A stretch of DNA of 64,000 nucleotides from Nannocystis sp. (GCA_016712315.1 JADJRG010000026.1:62001-126000), one strand, 5' to 3'; shown: positions 1 to 10,068, numbered from the stretch's first letter. Program-made: numbers and translations. Notes: generated by a model from the sequence alone, not told the origin.

Positions 1-2544
1 GCCAAAGACGAAGACCAAGCCCTCTCCATCCTCGCCGACCTCCGCGCCAAAAACACCGATCTCGCCGCCGCCGGCCGCCTCGTCATCCAACCCGGCGAAG
101 AGCGCCGCCGCACCTCCTCCCACTACACCCCCCAAAGCCTCACCGAGCCGGTCGTCCGCCGCACCCTCGCCCCCCTGCTCGCCGCCCTCGGCCCCGAACC
201 CTCCTCCCGCGCCCTGCTCTCCCTCAAGATCTGCGACCCCGCCATGGGCTCCGGCGCCTTCCTCGTCGCCGTCGTGCGCGCCCTCGCCGACCAAGTCGTC
301 GCCGCCTGGACCCGCGAAGGTGAGCTATCCACCGTCGCCCACGCCCACGAAGACGTCACAAACCACGCCCGCCGCCTGGTCGCCCAGCGCTGCGTCTACG
401 GCGTCGACAAAAACCCCATGGCGGTCAACCTCGCCAAACTCTCGCTCTGGCTGGTCACTCTTTCAAAAGATCTACCCTTCACCTTCGTCGACCACGCCCT
501 ACGCTGCGGCGATTCCTTAGTCGGCCTCTCCCTCGACCAGCTCCGCGCCTTCCACTGGGATCCCTCCGCCCGCCAACAAGAGCTGGTCTCCCAAGAGATC
601 CACGCCGCCCTCGAAGAGTCGATCGCCCTCCGCCAATCGATCTGCGACCTCTCCAAACCCACCGACCTCTTTTTAAAGGACAACGCCACCTCCGTACGCG
701 AGCGCGAGCGCCTGCTGCGCGACGCGGACGACGCCACCAACCGCGTCCGCCTGATCGGCGACCTGATCATCCACGCCTTTTTCTCAAAATCGTCATCTTC
801 TTCAAAAGATCGCGAAAACGCGCGCCTCGCCCTGCTCGACCGCGTCGCCGAGTGGATCCGCGCCTCACCCCCTATACCCGCCCCGCACGATCTCGTAGCC
901 CACCAAGCCTCCCTGCACGCCCACCTGCAACCCCTCCACTGGCACCTCGAATTCCCCGAAATTTTCTATAAAGATCGCCCCGACCCCCTCGAACAAGACG
1001 CCGAAAACCACGCCGCGCTGATGGACGCCTTCGTCGGTAACCCGCCCTTTATGGGCGGCAGCCAGGTGTCGGGATCGATGGGCAACCCCTACCGCGACTG
1101 GCTCTTGATGCTCCACCCCGGCGCCCACGGCAACGCCGACCTCTCCGCCCACTTCTTCCGCCGCGCCGACACCCTCCTCGGCGCCCACGGCACCATCGGC
1201 CTGATCGCCACCAACACCATCGGCCAAGGCGACACCCGCCAAACCGGCCTGCAATTCCTGGTCAACGAGCGCGACTACACCATCTACGACGCCACCCGCA
1301 ACATGCCCTGGCCCGAAGAAGGCGCCGCCGTCACGATCAGCATCGTCCACCTCGCCCGCGGCTCCACCCTCGCCCACTGCAAGGTCCTAGAGCTGCACGA
1401 CCCCGACCCCGACAAACCCGGCGACGACACCGCCCAGCTCCACCGCCGTGTACCCGCGATCAACTCCCGCCTACGCCCCACCCCCGAGCGCCCCGATCCC
1501 AAACCCCTACCCAGCAACGCCGGCCTCTCCTTCCTCGGCAGCAAGATCTACGGGCAGGGTTTTGTGCTCACCCCCGAAGAGCGCGATCTTCTTGTAAAAA
1601 AGAACCCCCGCAACAGCGAGCGGATCTTCCCCTATCTCGGCGGCGAAGAGGTCAACACCAACCCCGACCAAGGGTTTGACCGTTATGTCATCAATTTCGG
1701 CCAAATGGAGCTCTCCGAGGCCGAAAAGTGGCCCGATCTTTTAAAAATCGTCCGCGAAAAGGTCAAACCCGAGCGCGAGCAACTCAACGACAACCCGGAC
1801 GGCCGCCGCCGCAAGCAATACTGGTGGCAGTTCGGACGCTACACACCGGCACTATTCGAAGCCATCCGCCCCCTGCCCCGCTGCCTGGTCAACTCACAGG
1901 TCTCCAAGCACCTCATCTTCGCCTGGCAGCCCACAACGTACGTCTTCGGCCACACGCTTTACGTGCACGCGGCCTCCTCGAACGCCTTCTTCGCGGTGCT
2001 CCAGTCGCGGATCCACGAGGCATGGGCGCGCCTGCTCTCATCGTCGATGAAAACCGACCTGCGCTACTCGGTAGCCGACTGTTTTGAGCCCTTCCCCTTC
2101 CCCTGGGACGATCCACGCGTGGTCGATCCTCATCTAGAGCAGCTCGGGCAGCGGCTCTACGAGTCCCGGGCGGAGGCGATGAAGCAAAGCGAGCAGGGGC
2201 TGACCAAGCTCTATAATTCATTAAAAGAGGCAAAAGAAGCGAGCGACGACCCCCTCGTCGCCGGGCCACTGGAGCCGCGGCTCGAAGATCTACGCCGCCA
2301 GCACGAAGATCTCGACCGAGCGGTGCTCGCCGCCTACGGCTGGACCGACATCGAAGTCCCCCCCTTCGCCACCCCCAGCGATCCAAAGCAGCGCCGCACC
2401 CTCGAAGCCTTCGAAGACCAGATCATCGACCGCCTCTTCGCCCTCAACGCCCAACGCACCCAAACCCCGCCCCCACCCCAAACCCCCAAAACCCGAAAAA
2501 AGCCCCCAAAACCCACCACCCAAAAAACCCTCCCCCTCGACTAA
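1..2544 (+). CDS. drmMI: DISARM N6-adenine DNA methyltransferase, 5' end outside window
   Basis: The reading frame is open from the first base, so the N-terminal part (about 480 residues by comparison with the full copy at 48547-52530) lies upstream of the window. It contains the SAM-binding motif DPAMGSGAF (near nt 235) and the amino-methylase catalytic motif NPPF (near nt 1045). The sequence GEERRRTSSHYTPQSLT before motif I matches the same position in the second copy. The last ~30 residues are a Pro/Lys/Thr-rich tail. In class 1 DISARM this enzyme methylates host DNA to mark it as self. It is followed by two accessory genes and then drmA, drmB and drmC, all on the same strand, which supports the assignment. 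The target recognition half here keeps the host-like high GC, unlike the second copy. Confidence 0.9.
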   Translation, partial: AKDEDQALSILADLRAKNTDLAAAGRLVIQPGEERRRTSSHYTPQSLTEPVVRRTLAPLLAALGPEPSSRALLSLKICDPAMGSGAFLVAVVRALADQVVAAWTREGELSTVAHAHEDVTNHARRLVAQRCVYGVDKNPMAVNLAKLSLWLVTLSKDLPFTFVDHALRCGDSLVGLSLDQLRAFHWDPSARQQELVSQEIHAALEESIALRQSICDLSKPTDLFLKDNATSVRERERLLRDADDATNRVRLIGDLIIHAFFSKSSSSSKDRENARLALLDRVAEWIRASPPIPAPHDLVAHQASLHAHLQPLHWHLEFPEIFYKDRPDPLEQDAENHAALMDAFVGNPPFMGGSQVSGSMGNPYRDWLLMLHPGAHGNADLSAHFFRRADTLLGAHGTIGLIATNTIGQGDTRQTGLQFLVNERDYTIYDATRNMPWPEEGAAVTISIVHLARGSTLAHCKVLELHDPDPDKPGDDTAQLHRRVPAINSRLRPTPERPDPKPLPSNAGLSFLGSKIYGQGFVLTPEERDLLVKKNPRNSERIFPYLGGEEVNTNPDQGFDRYVINFGQMELSEAEKWPDLLKIVREKVKPEREQLNDNPDGRRRKQYWWQFGRYTPALFEAIRPLPRCLVNSQVSKHLIFAWQPTTYVFGHTLYVHAASSNAFFAVLQSRIHEAWARLLSSSMKTDLRYSVADCFEPFPFPWDDPRVVDPHLEQLGQRLYESRAEAMKQSEQGLTKLYNSLKEAKEASDDPLVAGPLEPRLEDLRRQHEDLDRAVLAAYGWTDIEVPPFATPSDPKQRRTLEAFEDQIIDRLFALNAQRTQTPPPPQTPKTRKKPPKPTTQKTLPLD

Positions 2545-2569
2545 CCCTCCCAAAAATCGAGCGCCCATC

Positions 2570-2989
2570 ATGCCCACCCGCCCCACACACCTCTACCGCG
2601 GCGACTCACGCAAAGGCGTCGCACTGCCCGATCCCGCGGCACCGACCAAGATCGTCGCGCACATCCTCTACCTTGGCGGCGCTGGACGGCCGACCCCCTT
2701 CATATCGACGAGCGCCAGCCGCAGCGCCGCTGAACACTTCGCAGGCCGCGATGGCAGAGTCTGGCAGACCGACGAAGACCTGGCCTCGAGCCTGGGCGCC
2801 CTCCATATCTCCGCCGCCGAGCTGCAGAGCAACCTGACCGGCAACGGCAAGGGGCAGTGCCGGTGGGATGACCCCTTCGAGGTCGCGCAGGCGCGCGCCT
2901 ACGTCAAGCAGTGGCAGGAACACCTCCTCAACTGGTCCCAGGTCGACACCTCCGAGATCGCCAAGCGCGTCCACAACTCCTTCACCTGA
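2570..2989 (+). CDS. ADP-ribosyltransferase-like small protein in DISARM locus
   Basis: A 139-residue protein. Near the N-terminus it has LYRGDSR and about 30 residues later PFISTSASRSAAEHFA. This is the R ... S-T-S arrangement of the ADP-ribosyltransferase fold, as in the DUF7587-type ART-like domains; the third (Glu) motif is uncertain, with candidates in the WDDPFEVAQ segment. The family assignment is inference from motifs only. It starts 25 nt after the drmMI stop and ends 11 nt before the next gene, so it belongs to the DISARM transcription unit. The second DISARM locus has no gene in this position. It could be a toxin-like effector or a regulator; nothing in the sequence says which. Confidence 0.6.
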   Translation: MPTRPTHLYRGDSRKGVALPDPAAPTKIVAHILYLGGAGRPTPFISTSASRSAAEHFAGRDGRVWQTDEDLASSLGALHISAAELQSNLTGNGKGQCRWDDPFEVAQARAYVKQWQEHLLNWSQVDTSEIAKRVHNSFT

Positions 2990-3000
2990 CAGGTATCGCG

Positions 3001-3813
3001 ATGGAACCCCTCTCCTGCAAAAACTGTTGCCACAACCCCCTACAGATCAGCGGGATCGGCACATCCTTCGGCTACTGCATCCGCCACCGCGCCGCCCTTC
3101 CGGCCTCGCACCTCACCACATGCGGCCAACTCCTCCGCAAGGACGTCCTGCGCGCACGAGCGCAGTCCGAGCGGCAGATCCACCAGGGTCGCTACTCCTC
3201 CACGGAGGTCCGCCTCCTCGCAGATCCCACCGCCGAAGCCGCGACCGAGGGCCTCGTCGAGAAGCTCAACGGCCTCAGCGAGACCGACCCCGTCGTCGAA
3301 GAGATCGCCAACTACGGCGCACTGGACAGCAAGATCGCGTCGATCGCCGCGCTCCGCAGCAGCCGCTCTGCGCGCGCACAAGTCGCGATGCTCAGCCTCG
3401 GACGTGGTTATGTTCGCAACTGCGCCGACCGCGGCGGCCCCTGGACCGCCGGCCTGCACATCCTCTGGTGGACCCTCCGGCGGCTCGACGACGAGCCCTC
3501 GCTCGAAGCCAGTGATCTGCTCGGCCCGATCACCACCAGCATCACCGAATTCGCCCAGGTCGCGAAATGGCGCCTGATGGCGCTCCGCATCGCCATGATC
3601 TGCGACATCGCCGACCAAGCCGCTGAAGAGGGCGACGACCTCGCCGCCCTCGCCCTCACCGCCCGCCAGGCGATCATCGAAACCGACGCCGGCGACCCCC
3701 ACAGCCTCCTCACCTGGCTCCACACCCACATCACCGAATTCTCAAACGCCCTCCCCCAAGCCCGCTACGACGAGCTGCGCGACCAACTCCACCGCTCCAA
3801 AGACAACCTCTAA
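3001..3813 (+). CDS. Cys-rich N-terminus helical protein, partner of ART-like gene
   Basis: A 270-residue protein of unknown function. The N-terminus carries Cys6, Cys9, Cys10, Cys26 and Cys41 with nearby His, consistent with a small zinc- or metal-binding knuckle. The remainder looks alpha-helical and Ala/Leu-rich with no recognised domain. The open frame extends upstream to an ATG at 2911, but that start would lie inside the preceding gene; the ATG at 3001, 11 nt after the ART-like stop, is preferred because the Cys motif starts directly after it. The close pairing with the ART-like gene suggests the two act together. Its lone occurrence in DISARM-1 marks it as accessory. Confidence 0.65.
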   Translation: MEPLSCKNCCHNPLQISGIGTSFGYCIRHRAALPASHLTTCGQLLRKDVLRARAQSERQIHQGRYSSTEVRLLADPTAEAATEGLVEKLNGLSETDPVVEEIANYGALDSKIASIAALRSSRSARAQVAMLSLGRGYVRNCADRGGPWTAGLHILWWTLRRLDDEPSLEASDLLGPITTSITEFAQVAKWRLMALRIAMICDIADQAAEEGDDLAALALTARQAIIETDAGDPHSLLTWLHTHITEFSNALPQARYDELRDQLHRSKDNL

Positions 3814-3962
3814 CCGCCCGCAGCTCGTTGTGCTCCTCTGGGTCACCGCGCGCTTTTGCACGCCGACCGAGCCCCCCCGCTCGTCCATTCGCGCCCACGC
3901 CCACCGGCCCGCGGGCCCCCACAGCGCCGCGCGCGTGGTAACGTCCCCGCTCCGGCCGCCCC

Positions 3963-6900
3963 ATGCGCGAAACAACCACCGCACCCCCCACCGGCGAAGC
4001 CGTCCGCGACCACCTCATCGCCGCGCTCCAGGCGGACCTCATCGGCCCCTTCGCCGGCCCCACGGACGCCCCTGAAGTCCTCCAGCTCCCGCCCTCGCGC
4101 TGGTACCTCACCGGCTTCCTCGCCCCCGAAGCCGGCCGGATCGTCGACGATCCCACCGCCGACGACGAGCTCCCTGCGGGAGACGACGACGAAGGCGACG
4201 AAGGCAGCGACGCCGAGCCGCTCCCCAAGCAGCGCAAGATCTTCCCCGCCTCTATCGGCCTCTCGGTGCTCATCCCGCCCGGCGCCGACGGCCCTCTCAC
4301 CACCACCCTCACCTGGGCCGAATACACCGAGGACAAGGTCGACACCGACCCGCAGCTCGACGGCCCCGATCGCAAGGCCAAGACCGTCAAAGTCTGGGTA
4401 CGCCGCCCCTGCGGCCCCGCCCTCACCCTCGTCCCCCTCGACCCCGAGTCCCTCGCCGCCGGCGTGCCTGTCACCGGCGCCCCTGGGATCTGGCTCATCG
4501 GCCAGATCCAAGCCGCCGACGGCCAAGGCCTGCCCTCGGGCGCCCGCGCCCTCTCCCTCTTCGTCGTCAACCGCCGCGCCGTGCCTGAGATCGCCCGCGC
4601 CGAGGAGCACTTCCTCTTCCAAGTCGCCCTCACCGTCGAGCACCCCGCCGGCTTCCTCCCTCGCCCCAACCGCACCGGCGAGCGCAGCGACGACTTCGAC
4701 GATCGCGTCGCCGACCTCCACTACCGCGCCCACACCGAGCTCGTCGTCGGCCACGGCGTCGCCGCCGAGCCCGACCCTCAGGCGCCCCAGGTCCACGGCT
4801 GGCCCACCCGCGTACGCACCACCTGGCTGCCCCAGGCCGAGGTCCGCCGCGTCAAGACCCACCTCGAGCCGGGCGTCGAGACCCGCATGGATCACCTGGC
4901 CGAGATCACCGACGCCCAAGGCGCCGAGCACAAGCTCGGCCGCCTCGTCAGCGCCTACGGCGCCTGGCTCGCCGCCCAGGCCCAGATCCCCCTCGACTCC
5001 GAAGACCGCCGCGCCACCCAGAGCGCCCTGCTCCGCCGCGGCGAGGCCGCCCGCGCCCGGATCGCCGGCGGCATCGCCCTGCTCGGCAGCGACCCCGAGC
5101 TACGCCGCGCATTTTCGCTCGCCAACCAAGCCATGGCCATGGCCTCGCGTCAGCGCTTCGGCCCCGACTCCACCCCCACCTGGCACCTCTTCCAGCTCGC
5201 CTTCCTCCTGCAAAACCTCGCCGGGATCGCCGATCCCGACGACCCCAGCCGCGAAGACGTCGAGCTGATCTTCTTCCCCACCGGCGGCGGCAAGACCGAG
5301 GCCTACCTCGGCGTCATCGCCTTCACCCTCGCCCTGCGCCGGATCCGCGGGCAAAACCGCCCCGACGCGGGCCTCGGCGTCGCCGTGCTGCTCCGCTACA
5401 CCCTGCGCCTGCTCACCCTCGACCAGCTCGGCCGCGCCGCCGCGCTGATCTGCGCCCTCGAGCTGCTGCGCCAGCGAAGCCCCCACGAGCTCGGCGCCGA
5501 GCGCCTCGCCATCGGCCTCTGGGTCGGCCGCAGCGCCACCGCCAACACCCTCGCCGACGTCGCCACCAAGGTCACCGACTACCGCAACAGCCGCGGCCCC
5601 AGCCCCTTCCCGCTCACCAAGTGCCCCTGGTGCGCCCGCGAGATCACCCCCGACTCGCTCACCCTCTGGCCCAAGGTCACCAAACCCGAGGAGGTGCGCG
5701 TCGGCTGCATCAACCCTGACTGCGCCTTCTCGGGCCGGCACAACCGCGACGGCCTGCCGATCCTCTTCGTCGACGAGCAGGTCTACCGCGAGCTGCCCGC
5801 CTTCGTCATCGCCACCGTCGACAAGTTCGCGATGATGCCCTGGCGCGGCGAGACCGCCCTGCTCTTCGGCCGCGCCAGCGCCCGCGAGGGCCGCCGCTTC
5901 CACGGCCCCCTCGGCGCCCGCCCCCCGCGCGGCGCCACCCCGCTCCCTCACGGCCTGCGCCCGCCCGAGCTGATCGTGCAAGACGAGCTCCACCTGATCT
6001 CCGGCCCCCTCGGCACCATGGTCGGCCTCTACGAGGCCGCGATCGAGCAGCTCTGCGCCCGCCCCGGCCCTGACGGCCGCCCGATCCGCCCCAAGATCCT
6101 CGCCTCCACCGCGACCGTCCGAAGGGCCAGCAAGCAGATCCAGGCCCTCTTCGGCCGCGCCGCCACCAACCTCTTCCCGCCCCCCGGCGTCGACGCCTTC
6201 GAGTCCTGGTTCGCCACCGTCGATCCTCACGGCTCTGGGCGCCGCTACGTCGGCGTCGCCGCCCCTGGCCGCGCGATGAAGGCGATCCTCCTGCGCACCT
6301 ACGTCGCCCTGCTCGGCGCCGCCGCCCACGCCTACGACCCCAAGGGCCCGCCCACCCAGGCCGCCGACGCCTACATGACCCTCGCCGGCTACTTCAACTC
6401 CCTGCGCGAGCTCGGCGGCATGCGACGCCTCGTCGAAGACGACGTACGCACCCGCGCCGCGACCGCCGAGGCCCGGCGCCCCCGCGACCACCACAAAAAA
6501 CAAGCACACCCCTGGGTGCTCAGCCGCGACCTGCGCGAGCCCGTCGAGCTCACCAGCCGCGTCGCCACCGCCGGGATCGCCGCCGCCAAGAGCCGCCTCG
6601 AGTCCCCCCACGCCAGCAAAGAGCGCGTCGACGTCCTGCTCGCCAGCAACATGATCTCCGTCGGCGTCGACATCGACCGCCTCGGCCTCATGGTCGTCGC
6701 CGGCCAACCCAAGACCACCAGCGAGTACATCCAGGCCTCCAGCCGCGTCGGCCGCCAGCGCCAATGGCCCGGCCTCGTCGTCACCTGCTTCAACGTGCAC
6801 AAACCCCGCGACCGCTCCCACTTCGAGCGCTTCGTCGCCTACCACGACAGCTTCTACCGCTACGTCGAGGCCCAGAGCCTCACCCCCTTCTCCACCCCCG

Positions 6901-7361
6901 CCCTCGATCGTGGCCTCGCCGGCGTGCTCACCGCGCTCATCCGCCTAGGTGAACCCGCCCTCACCCCGCCCGAGGCCGTCATGGACATCGCGCGCCATCG
7001 CGCCTTCGCCGACGCCATGGCCGCCGTGCTCGCCGCCCGCGCCGGCGCCCAACCCGGCCTCGTCTTCGACCGCGACGCCGAGGTCCAGCGCCTCCAAGGG
7101 CTCGCCCAGAGCCTGCTCGACGCCTGGACGCAGGTGGTCACCTCGGCCAGCCAAGAGGGCGCCGCCCGCCGCTGCTACTCCCCCTACGACCGCCCCCGCC
7201 CGCAAGGCAAACCCCTCCTGCACACCGCCGCCGACCGCTCCGAGGACGCCACCGCCATGACCCCCGACGAAGCCCGATTCTGCGCCCAAACCTCGATGCG
7301 CGACGTCGAGGCCAGCGTCCACCTCTGGGTCGAGCGCCTCCAGCTCGGAGGGCGCCGCTGA
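3963..7361 (+). CDS. drmA: DISARM helicase-domain protein DrmA
   Basis: A 1132-residue DrmA, the large helicase-like core subunit shared by all DISARM classes, thought to engage invading DNA together with DrmB. Visible motifs are the Walker A FFPTGGGKTE near residue 437, a Walker-B-like VQDELHLISG near 673 (DELH variant of DEAH), and the helicase C motif NMISVGVDI ... QASSRVGR near 895-930. A Cys4 zinc-binding insertion (CPWC ... CINPDC) sits near residues 553-587. Residues 60-85 are Asp/Glu-rich. It is separated from the accessory pair by 149 nt and overlaps drmB by one base (TGATG), indicating translational coupling. It is the same length (1132 aa) as the second copy at 52798-56196 but clearly divergent from it. 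Confidence 0.93.
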   Translation: MRETTTAPPTGEAVRDHLIAALQADLIGPFAGPTDAPEVLQLPPSRWYLTGFLAPEAGRIVDDPTADDELPAGDDDEGDEGSDAEPLPKQRKIFPASIGLSVLIPPGADGPLTTTLTWAEYTEDKVDTDPQLDGPDRKAKTVKVWVRRPCGPALTLVPLDPESLAAGVPVTGAPGIWLIGQIQAADGQGLPSGARALSLFVVNRRAVPEIARAEEHFLFQVALTVEHPAGFLPRPNRTGERSDDFDDRVADLHYRAHTELVVGHGVAAEPDPQAPQVHGWPTRVRTTWLPQAEVRRVKTHLEPGVETRMDHLAEITDAQGAEHKLGRLVSAYGAWLAAQAQIPLDSEDRRATQSALLRRGEAARARIAGGIALLGSDPELRRAFSLANQAMAMASRQRFGPDSTPTWHLFQLAFLLQNLAGIADPDDPSREDVELIFFPTGGGKTEAYLGVIAFTLALRRIRGQNRPDAGLGVAVLLRYTLRLLTLDQLGRAAALICALELLRQRSPHELGAERLAIGLWVGRSATANTLADVATKVTDYRNSRGPSPFPLTKCPWCAREITPDSLTLWPKVTKPEEVRVGCINPDCAFSGRHNRDGLPILFVDEQVYRELPAFVIATVDKFAMMPWRGETALLFGRASAREGRRFHGPLGARPPRGATPLPHGLRPPELIVQDELHLISGPLGTMVGLYEAAIEQLCARPGPDGRPIRPKILASTATVRRASKQIQALFGRAATNLFPPPGVDAFESWFATVDPHGSGRRYVGVAAPGRAMKAILLRTYVALLGAAAHAYDPKGPPTQAADAYMTLAGYFNSLRELGGMRRLVEDDVRTRAATAEARRPRDHHKKQAHPWVLSRDLREPVELTSRVATAGIAAAKSRLESPHASKERVDVLLASNMISVGVDIDRLGLMVVAGQPKTTSEYIQASSRVGRQRQWPGLVVTCFNVHKPRDRSHFERFVAYHDSFYRYVEAQSLTPFSTPALDRGLAGVLTALIRLGEPALTPPEAVMDIARHRAFADAMAAVLAARAGAQPGLVFDRDAEVQRLQGLAQSLLDAWTQVVTSASQEGAARRCYSPYDRPRPQGKPLLHTAADRSEDATAMTPDEARFCAQTSMRDVEASVHLWVERLQLGGRR

Positions 7362-9250
7362 TGTCCGCCTCGAATTTCGGCCGCAAGCAGGTCTACGTGC
7401 CCCCCGAGGGGGCGATCCGCAAGAGCCAGATGGTCACCACCTTCGGCCCCGGCGCCATGGTCGACCTCGTCGATCAAGCCGTACTCATCGGCGGCCTCGA
7501 CTTTTGGGTCTTCCCCAAAGAGCACGGCCGCCGGGTCCTGCACGAGCCCCGCCTCCGCGACGCCCTCGCCGAGCGCTTCCGTAAGGCCCGCCTCGGCGAG
7601 CTCGCCGTCGACGACGCCTTCTACGAGCCGCCCCACTGCGACGAGCGCGCCCCTACCCGCGGCGCCGGCGTGCAGGTGCTCGAATTCCCGCAGTGGTTCG
7701 TCTGCCAGCGCCCCAACTGCCGCGCCCTCGTCCGCGCCCGCGACGGCCTCGTCCGCACCAGCCGCCGCTACCAGCACCACTGCGACGACGGCAAGAAGGG
7801 CGACTGCGTCCCTGTGCGCTTCGTCGCCGCCTGCAAGCGCGGCCACCTCGACGACTGGCCCTGGATCGCCTTCGCCCACCGCGGCCGCGAGCAAGGCACC
7901 TGCCACGCCCCCGACCTGCGCCTCGACGAGGGCGCCACCGGCGACTTCTCCGAGATCGTCGTCCGCTGCCGCACCTGCGGCGCCTGGGAGCGCCTCACCT
8001 CCGCCCTGCGCGAACAGACCGCCCTGCCCTGCTCCGGCCAGCGCCCCTGGCTCGGCGTCGAGGGCAAACAACAATGCACCGAGCGCCAGCGCCTGCTCGT
8101 TCGTACTGCCACCAATTCCTACTTCTCCCAGGTCGAGAGCGCCCTCACCATCCCCGACACCACCCGCGCCCTCGGCGACGCCGTCGCCAAGGTCTGGGAC
8201 GTGCTCGCCGGCGCCACCCCCGCCCTCTTGCCCGCCTTCCGCCAGATCCCAAAAGTCGCCGACGCCCTCGGCGACTGGAGCGACGGCGACGTATTGTCCG
8301 CGATCAGCGCCCGCCACGAGGGCCGCGTGCTCGCCGGTGAGCCGATCCGAACCGCCGAGTACCGCCAATTCCTCGCCGCCCCGCTCGAAGCCCCTGGCGA
8401 CCGACCTGACCCCTCGCAGATCTTCTTCGTCCGCCGCCTGCGCGCCCGCGCCGGCGAGCTGCCCGCCGGCGTCGAGCGGGTCGTGCTCGCCCACAAGCTC
8501 CGCGAGGTCCGCGTCCAGATCGGCTTCACCCGGATCGAAGCGATCACCGCCGACCTGCAAGGAGAGCACGCCCTCGGCGAGCACGACATCGGCGTCCAAA
8601 TGGCCAACCTCGGCCTCACCACCCGCTGGCTGCCCGCCACTGAGATCCACGGCGAAGGCGTACTGCTCGCCCTCGACGAGCGCGCCGTGCACGAATGGGA
8701 GGAGCGCCCCCTCGTGCGAGCCCGCGAGCAGCAGCTCCGCGTCGGCTTTGACGAATGGGCCGCCCGCTTCGCCCCCGACGTCCGCCCCACCTTCCCTGGC
8801 GTGCGCTTCTACCTCCTCCATTCCCTCTCCCACCTGCTCATCACCGCGATCTCGCTCGAATGCGGCTACGCCGCCTCCGCGATCCGCGAGCGCCTCTACT
8901 GCGCCTCGCACGGCGACCCTCGCGCCCCCATGGCCGCGATCCTGCTCTCCACCGGCACCCCCGGCACCGAGGGCACCCTCGGCGGCCTCGTCGACCAGGG
9001 CCGCTTCCTGCGCGCCCACCTCCGCCAAGCCTACGACCTCGGCGTACTCTGCTCCAACGACCCCGTCTGCGCCGGCCACAACCCCGCCCAAGACCCCGCC
9101 GAGCGTCACCTCGAAGGCGCCGCCTGCCACGGCTGCCTCTTCATCGCCGAGTGCTCCTGCGAGCGTTTTAACAATTTCCTCGATCGCAGCCTCGTCGTGC
9201 CCACCCTCGGCCACGACCGCGCGCTCGCTTTCTTCGCGGAGCGCCCGTGA
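7361..9250 (+). CDS. drmB: DISARM DUF1998 protein DrmB
   Basis: A 629-residue DrmB with the conserved N-terminal IRKSQMVTTFGPGAMVDL and the C-terminal DUF1998 region. The latter includes LLHSLSHLLI, STGTPGTEGTLGGLVDQGR and a Cys/His cluster (CSNDPVC, CHGCLFIAECSC) that probably binds zinc. Two further Cys pairs (CQRPNC near residue 110 and CRTC near 205) are visible. DrmB forms a complex with DrmA that binds DNA in characterised DISARM systems. The ATG overlaps the drmA stop codon and the end overlaps drmC by four bases, so drmA-drmB-drmC are translationally coupled. Confidence 0.93.
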   Translation: MSASNFGRKQVYVPPEGAIRKSQMVTTFGPGAMVDLVDQAVLIGGLDFWVFPKEHGRRVLHEPRLRDALAERFRKARLGELAVDDAFYEPPHCDERAPTRGAGVQVLEFPQWFVCQRPNCRALVRARDGLVRTSRRYQHHCDDGKKGDCVPVRFVAACKRGHLDDWPWIAFAHRGREQGTCHAPDLRLDEGATGDFSEIVVRCRTCGAWERLTSALREQTALPCSGQRPWLGVEGKQQCTERQRLLVRTATNSYFSQVESALTIPDTTRALGDAVAKVWDVLAGATPALLPAFRQIPKVADALGDWSDGDVLSAISARHEGRVLAGEPIRTAEYRQFLAAPLEAPGDRPDPSQIFFVRRLRARAGELPAGVERVVLAHKLREVRVQIGFTRIEAITADLQGEHALGEHDIGVQMANLGLTTRWLPATEIHGEGVLLALDERAVHEWEERPLVRAREQQLRVGFDEWAARFAPDVRPTFPGVRFYLLHSLSHLLITAISLECGYAASAIRERLYCASHGDPRAPMAAILLSTGTPGTEGTLGGLVDQGRFLRAHLRQAYDLGVLCSNDPVCAGHNPAQDPAERHLEGAACHGCLFIAECSCERFNNFLDRSLVVPTLGHDRALAFFAERP

Positions 9251-10053
9251 GCCCGAGCGATCCCGCGCATCCGCCCCCACGCAGCCTCGTCGCCCTCTCT
9301 CTCGCCGATCTACGCGCCCTCCACCGCAGCATCGAGCGCGGCCGCCTCGCCGCCCCGCTGCGCCGCGTCGAGCTCGCCGCCGAGGGCTTCGCCGCCCTCG
9401 CCGATCCCCTCCTGCTCGCCCTCAGCGGCCTCGATCGCGCCGGCCTGCTCGCCGCCCTCGAGCTCACCCTCGCCGAACGCAGCGCCCGCGCCGCCCCCCA
9501 GCTCGACCTCGTCTGGACGGGCCCCGAAGCCCGTCAATCGACCGCCCGCGACACCGCCGTCGTCCTCTGCGAGCTCTTCGCGGGCGCCCGCGACGCCGTG
9601 CTCATCGCTGGCTTCCGCTTCGACCACGGCGAATCCCTCTTTGAGCCGCTGCACCAGGTCATGCGCGACCACGGCGTCGTCGTCCGCCTCTTCACCGACA
9701 TCGACCGCCACCCCCGCGACCCCGCCGATCCCGCCGAGTGCGCCGACTCCTTCGCCTGGCGCTTCTTTCGGCGCAACTGGCCCTGGCCCGCCCCGCGCCC
9801 GGAGATCTGGTACGACCCCCGCACCGCCGAGCCTGGCAAGCACCACGGCGCCTCCATGCACGCCAAAGTCGTCGTCGTCGACCACGCCCGCACCCTCATC
9901 GGCTCCGCCAACTTCACCCAGCGCGCCATGGCCCGCAACATCGAGGCCGGCGCCCTCATCGACGACCCCCGCTTCGCCACCCGCCTCATCGAGCACTTTC
10001 AGGGCCTCATCCACGCCGGCCACCTCCGCCGCGCCCGCCCAGCCCAGCCCTGA
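9247..10053 (+). CDS. drmC: DISARM phospholipase D-like protein DrmC
   Basis: A 268-residue PLD-family protein with a single HKD motif, MHAKVVVVDHARTLIGSANF, near residue 205, which fits the H-x-K-x4-D-x6-GSxN pattern of PLD nucleases and phosphodiesterases. The start is GTG, overlapping the drmB TGA (GTGA). In DISARM, DrmC is the PLD component; it is dispensable in some tested systems. This closes the first DISARM operon. It is shorter than the second-locus DrmC (294 residues) because the N-terminal region is reduced. Confidence 0.9.
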   Translation: MSPSDPAHPPPRSLVALSLADLRALHRSIERGRLAAPLRRVELAAEGFAALADPLLLALSGLDRAGLLAALELTLAERSARAAPQLDLVWTGPEARQSTARDTAVVLCELFAGARDAVLIAGFRFDHGESLFEPLHQVMRDHGVVVRLFTDIDRHPRDPADPAECADSFAWRFFRRNWPWPAPRPEIWYDPRTAEPGKHHGASMHAKVVVVDHARTLIGSANFTQRAMARNIEAGALIDDPRFATRLIEHFQGLIHAGHLRRARPAQP

Positions 10054-10068
10054 TCCCGCCCGAGCGGC

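Noticed and set aside
5100..9280. Long antisense frames of 581 and 698 codons opposite drmA and drmB
   Set aside because: Same shadow effect; the sense strand carries clear helicase and DUF1998 motifs.
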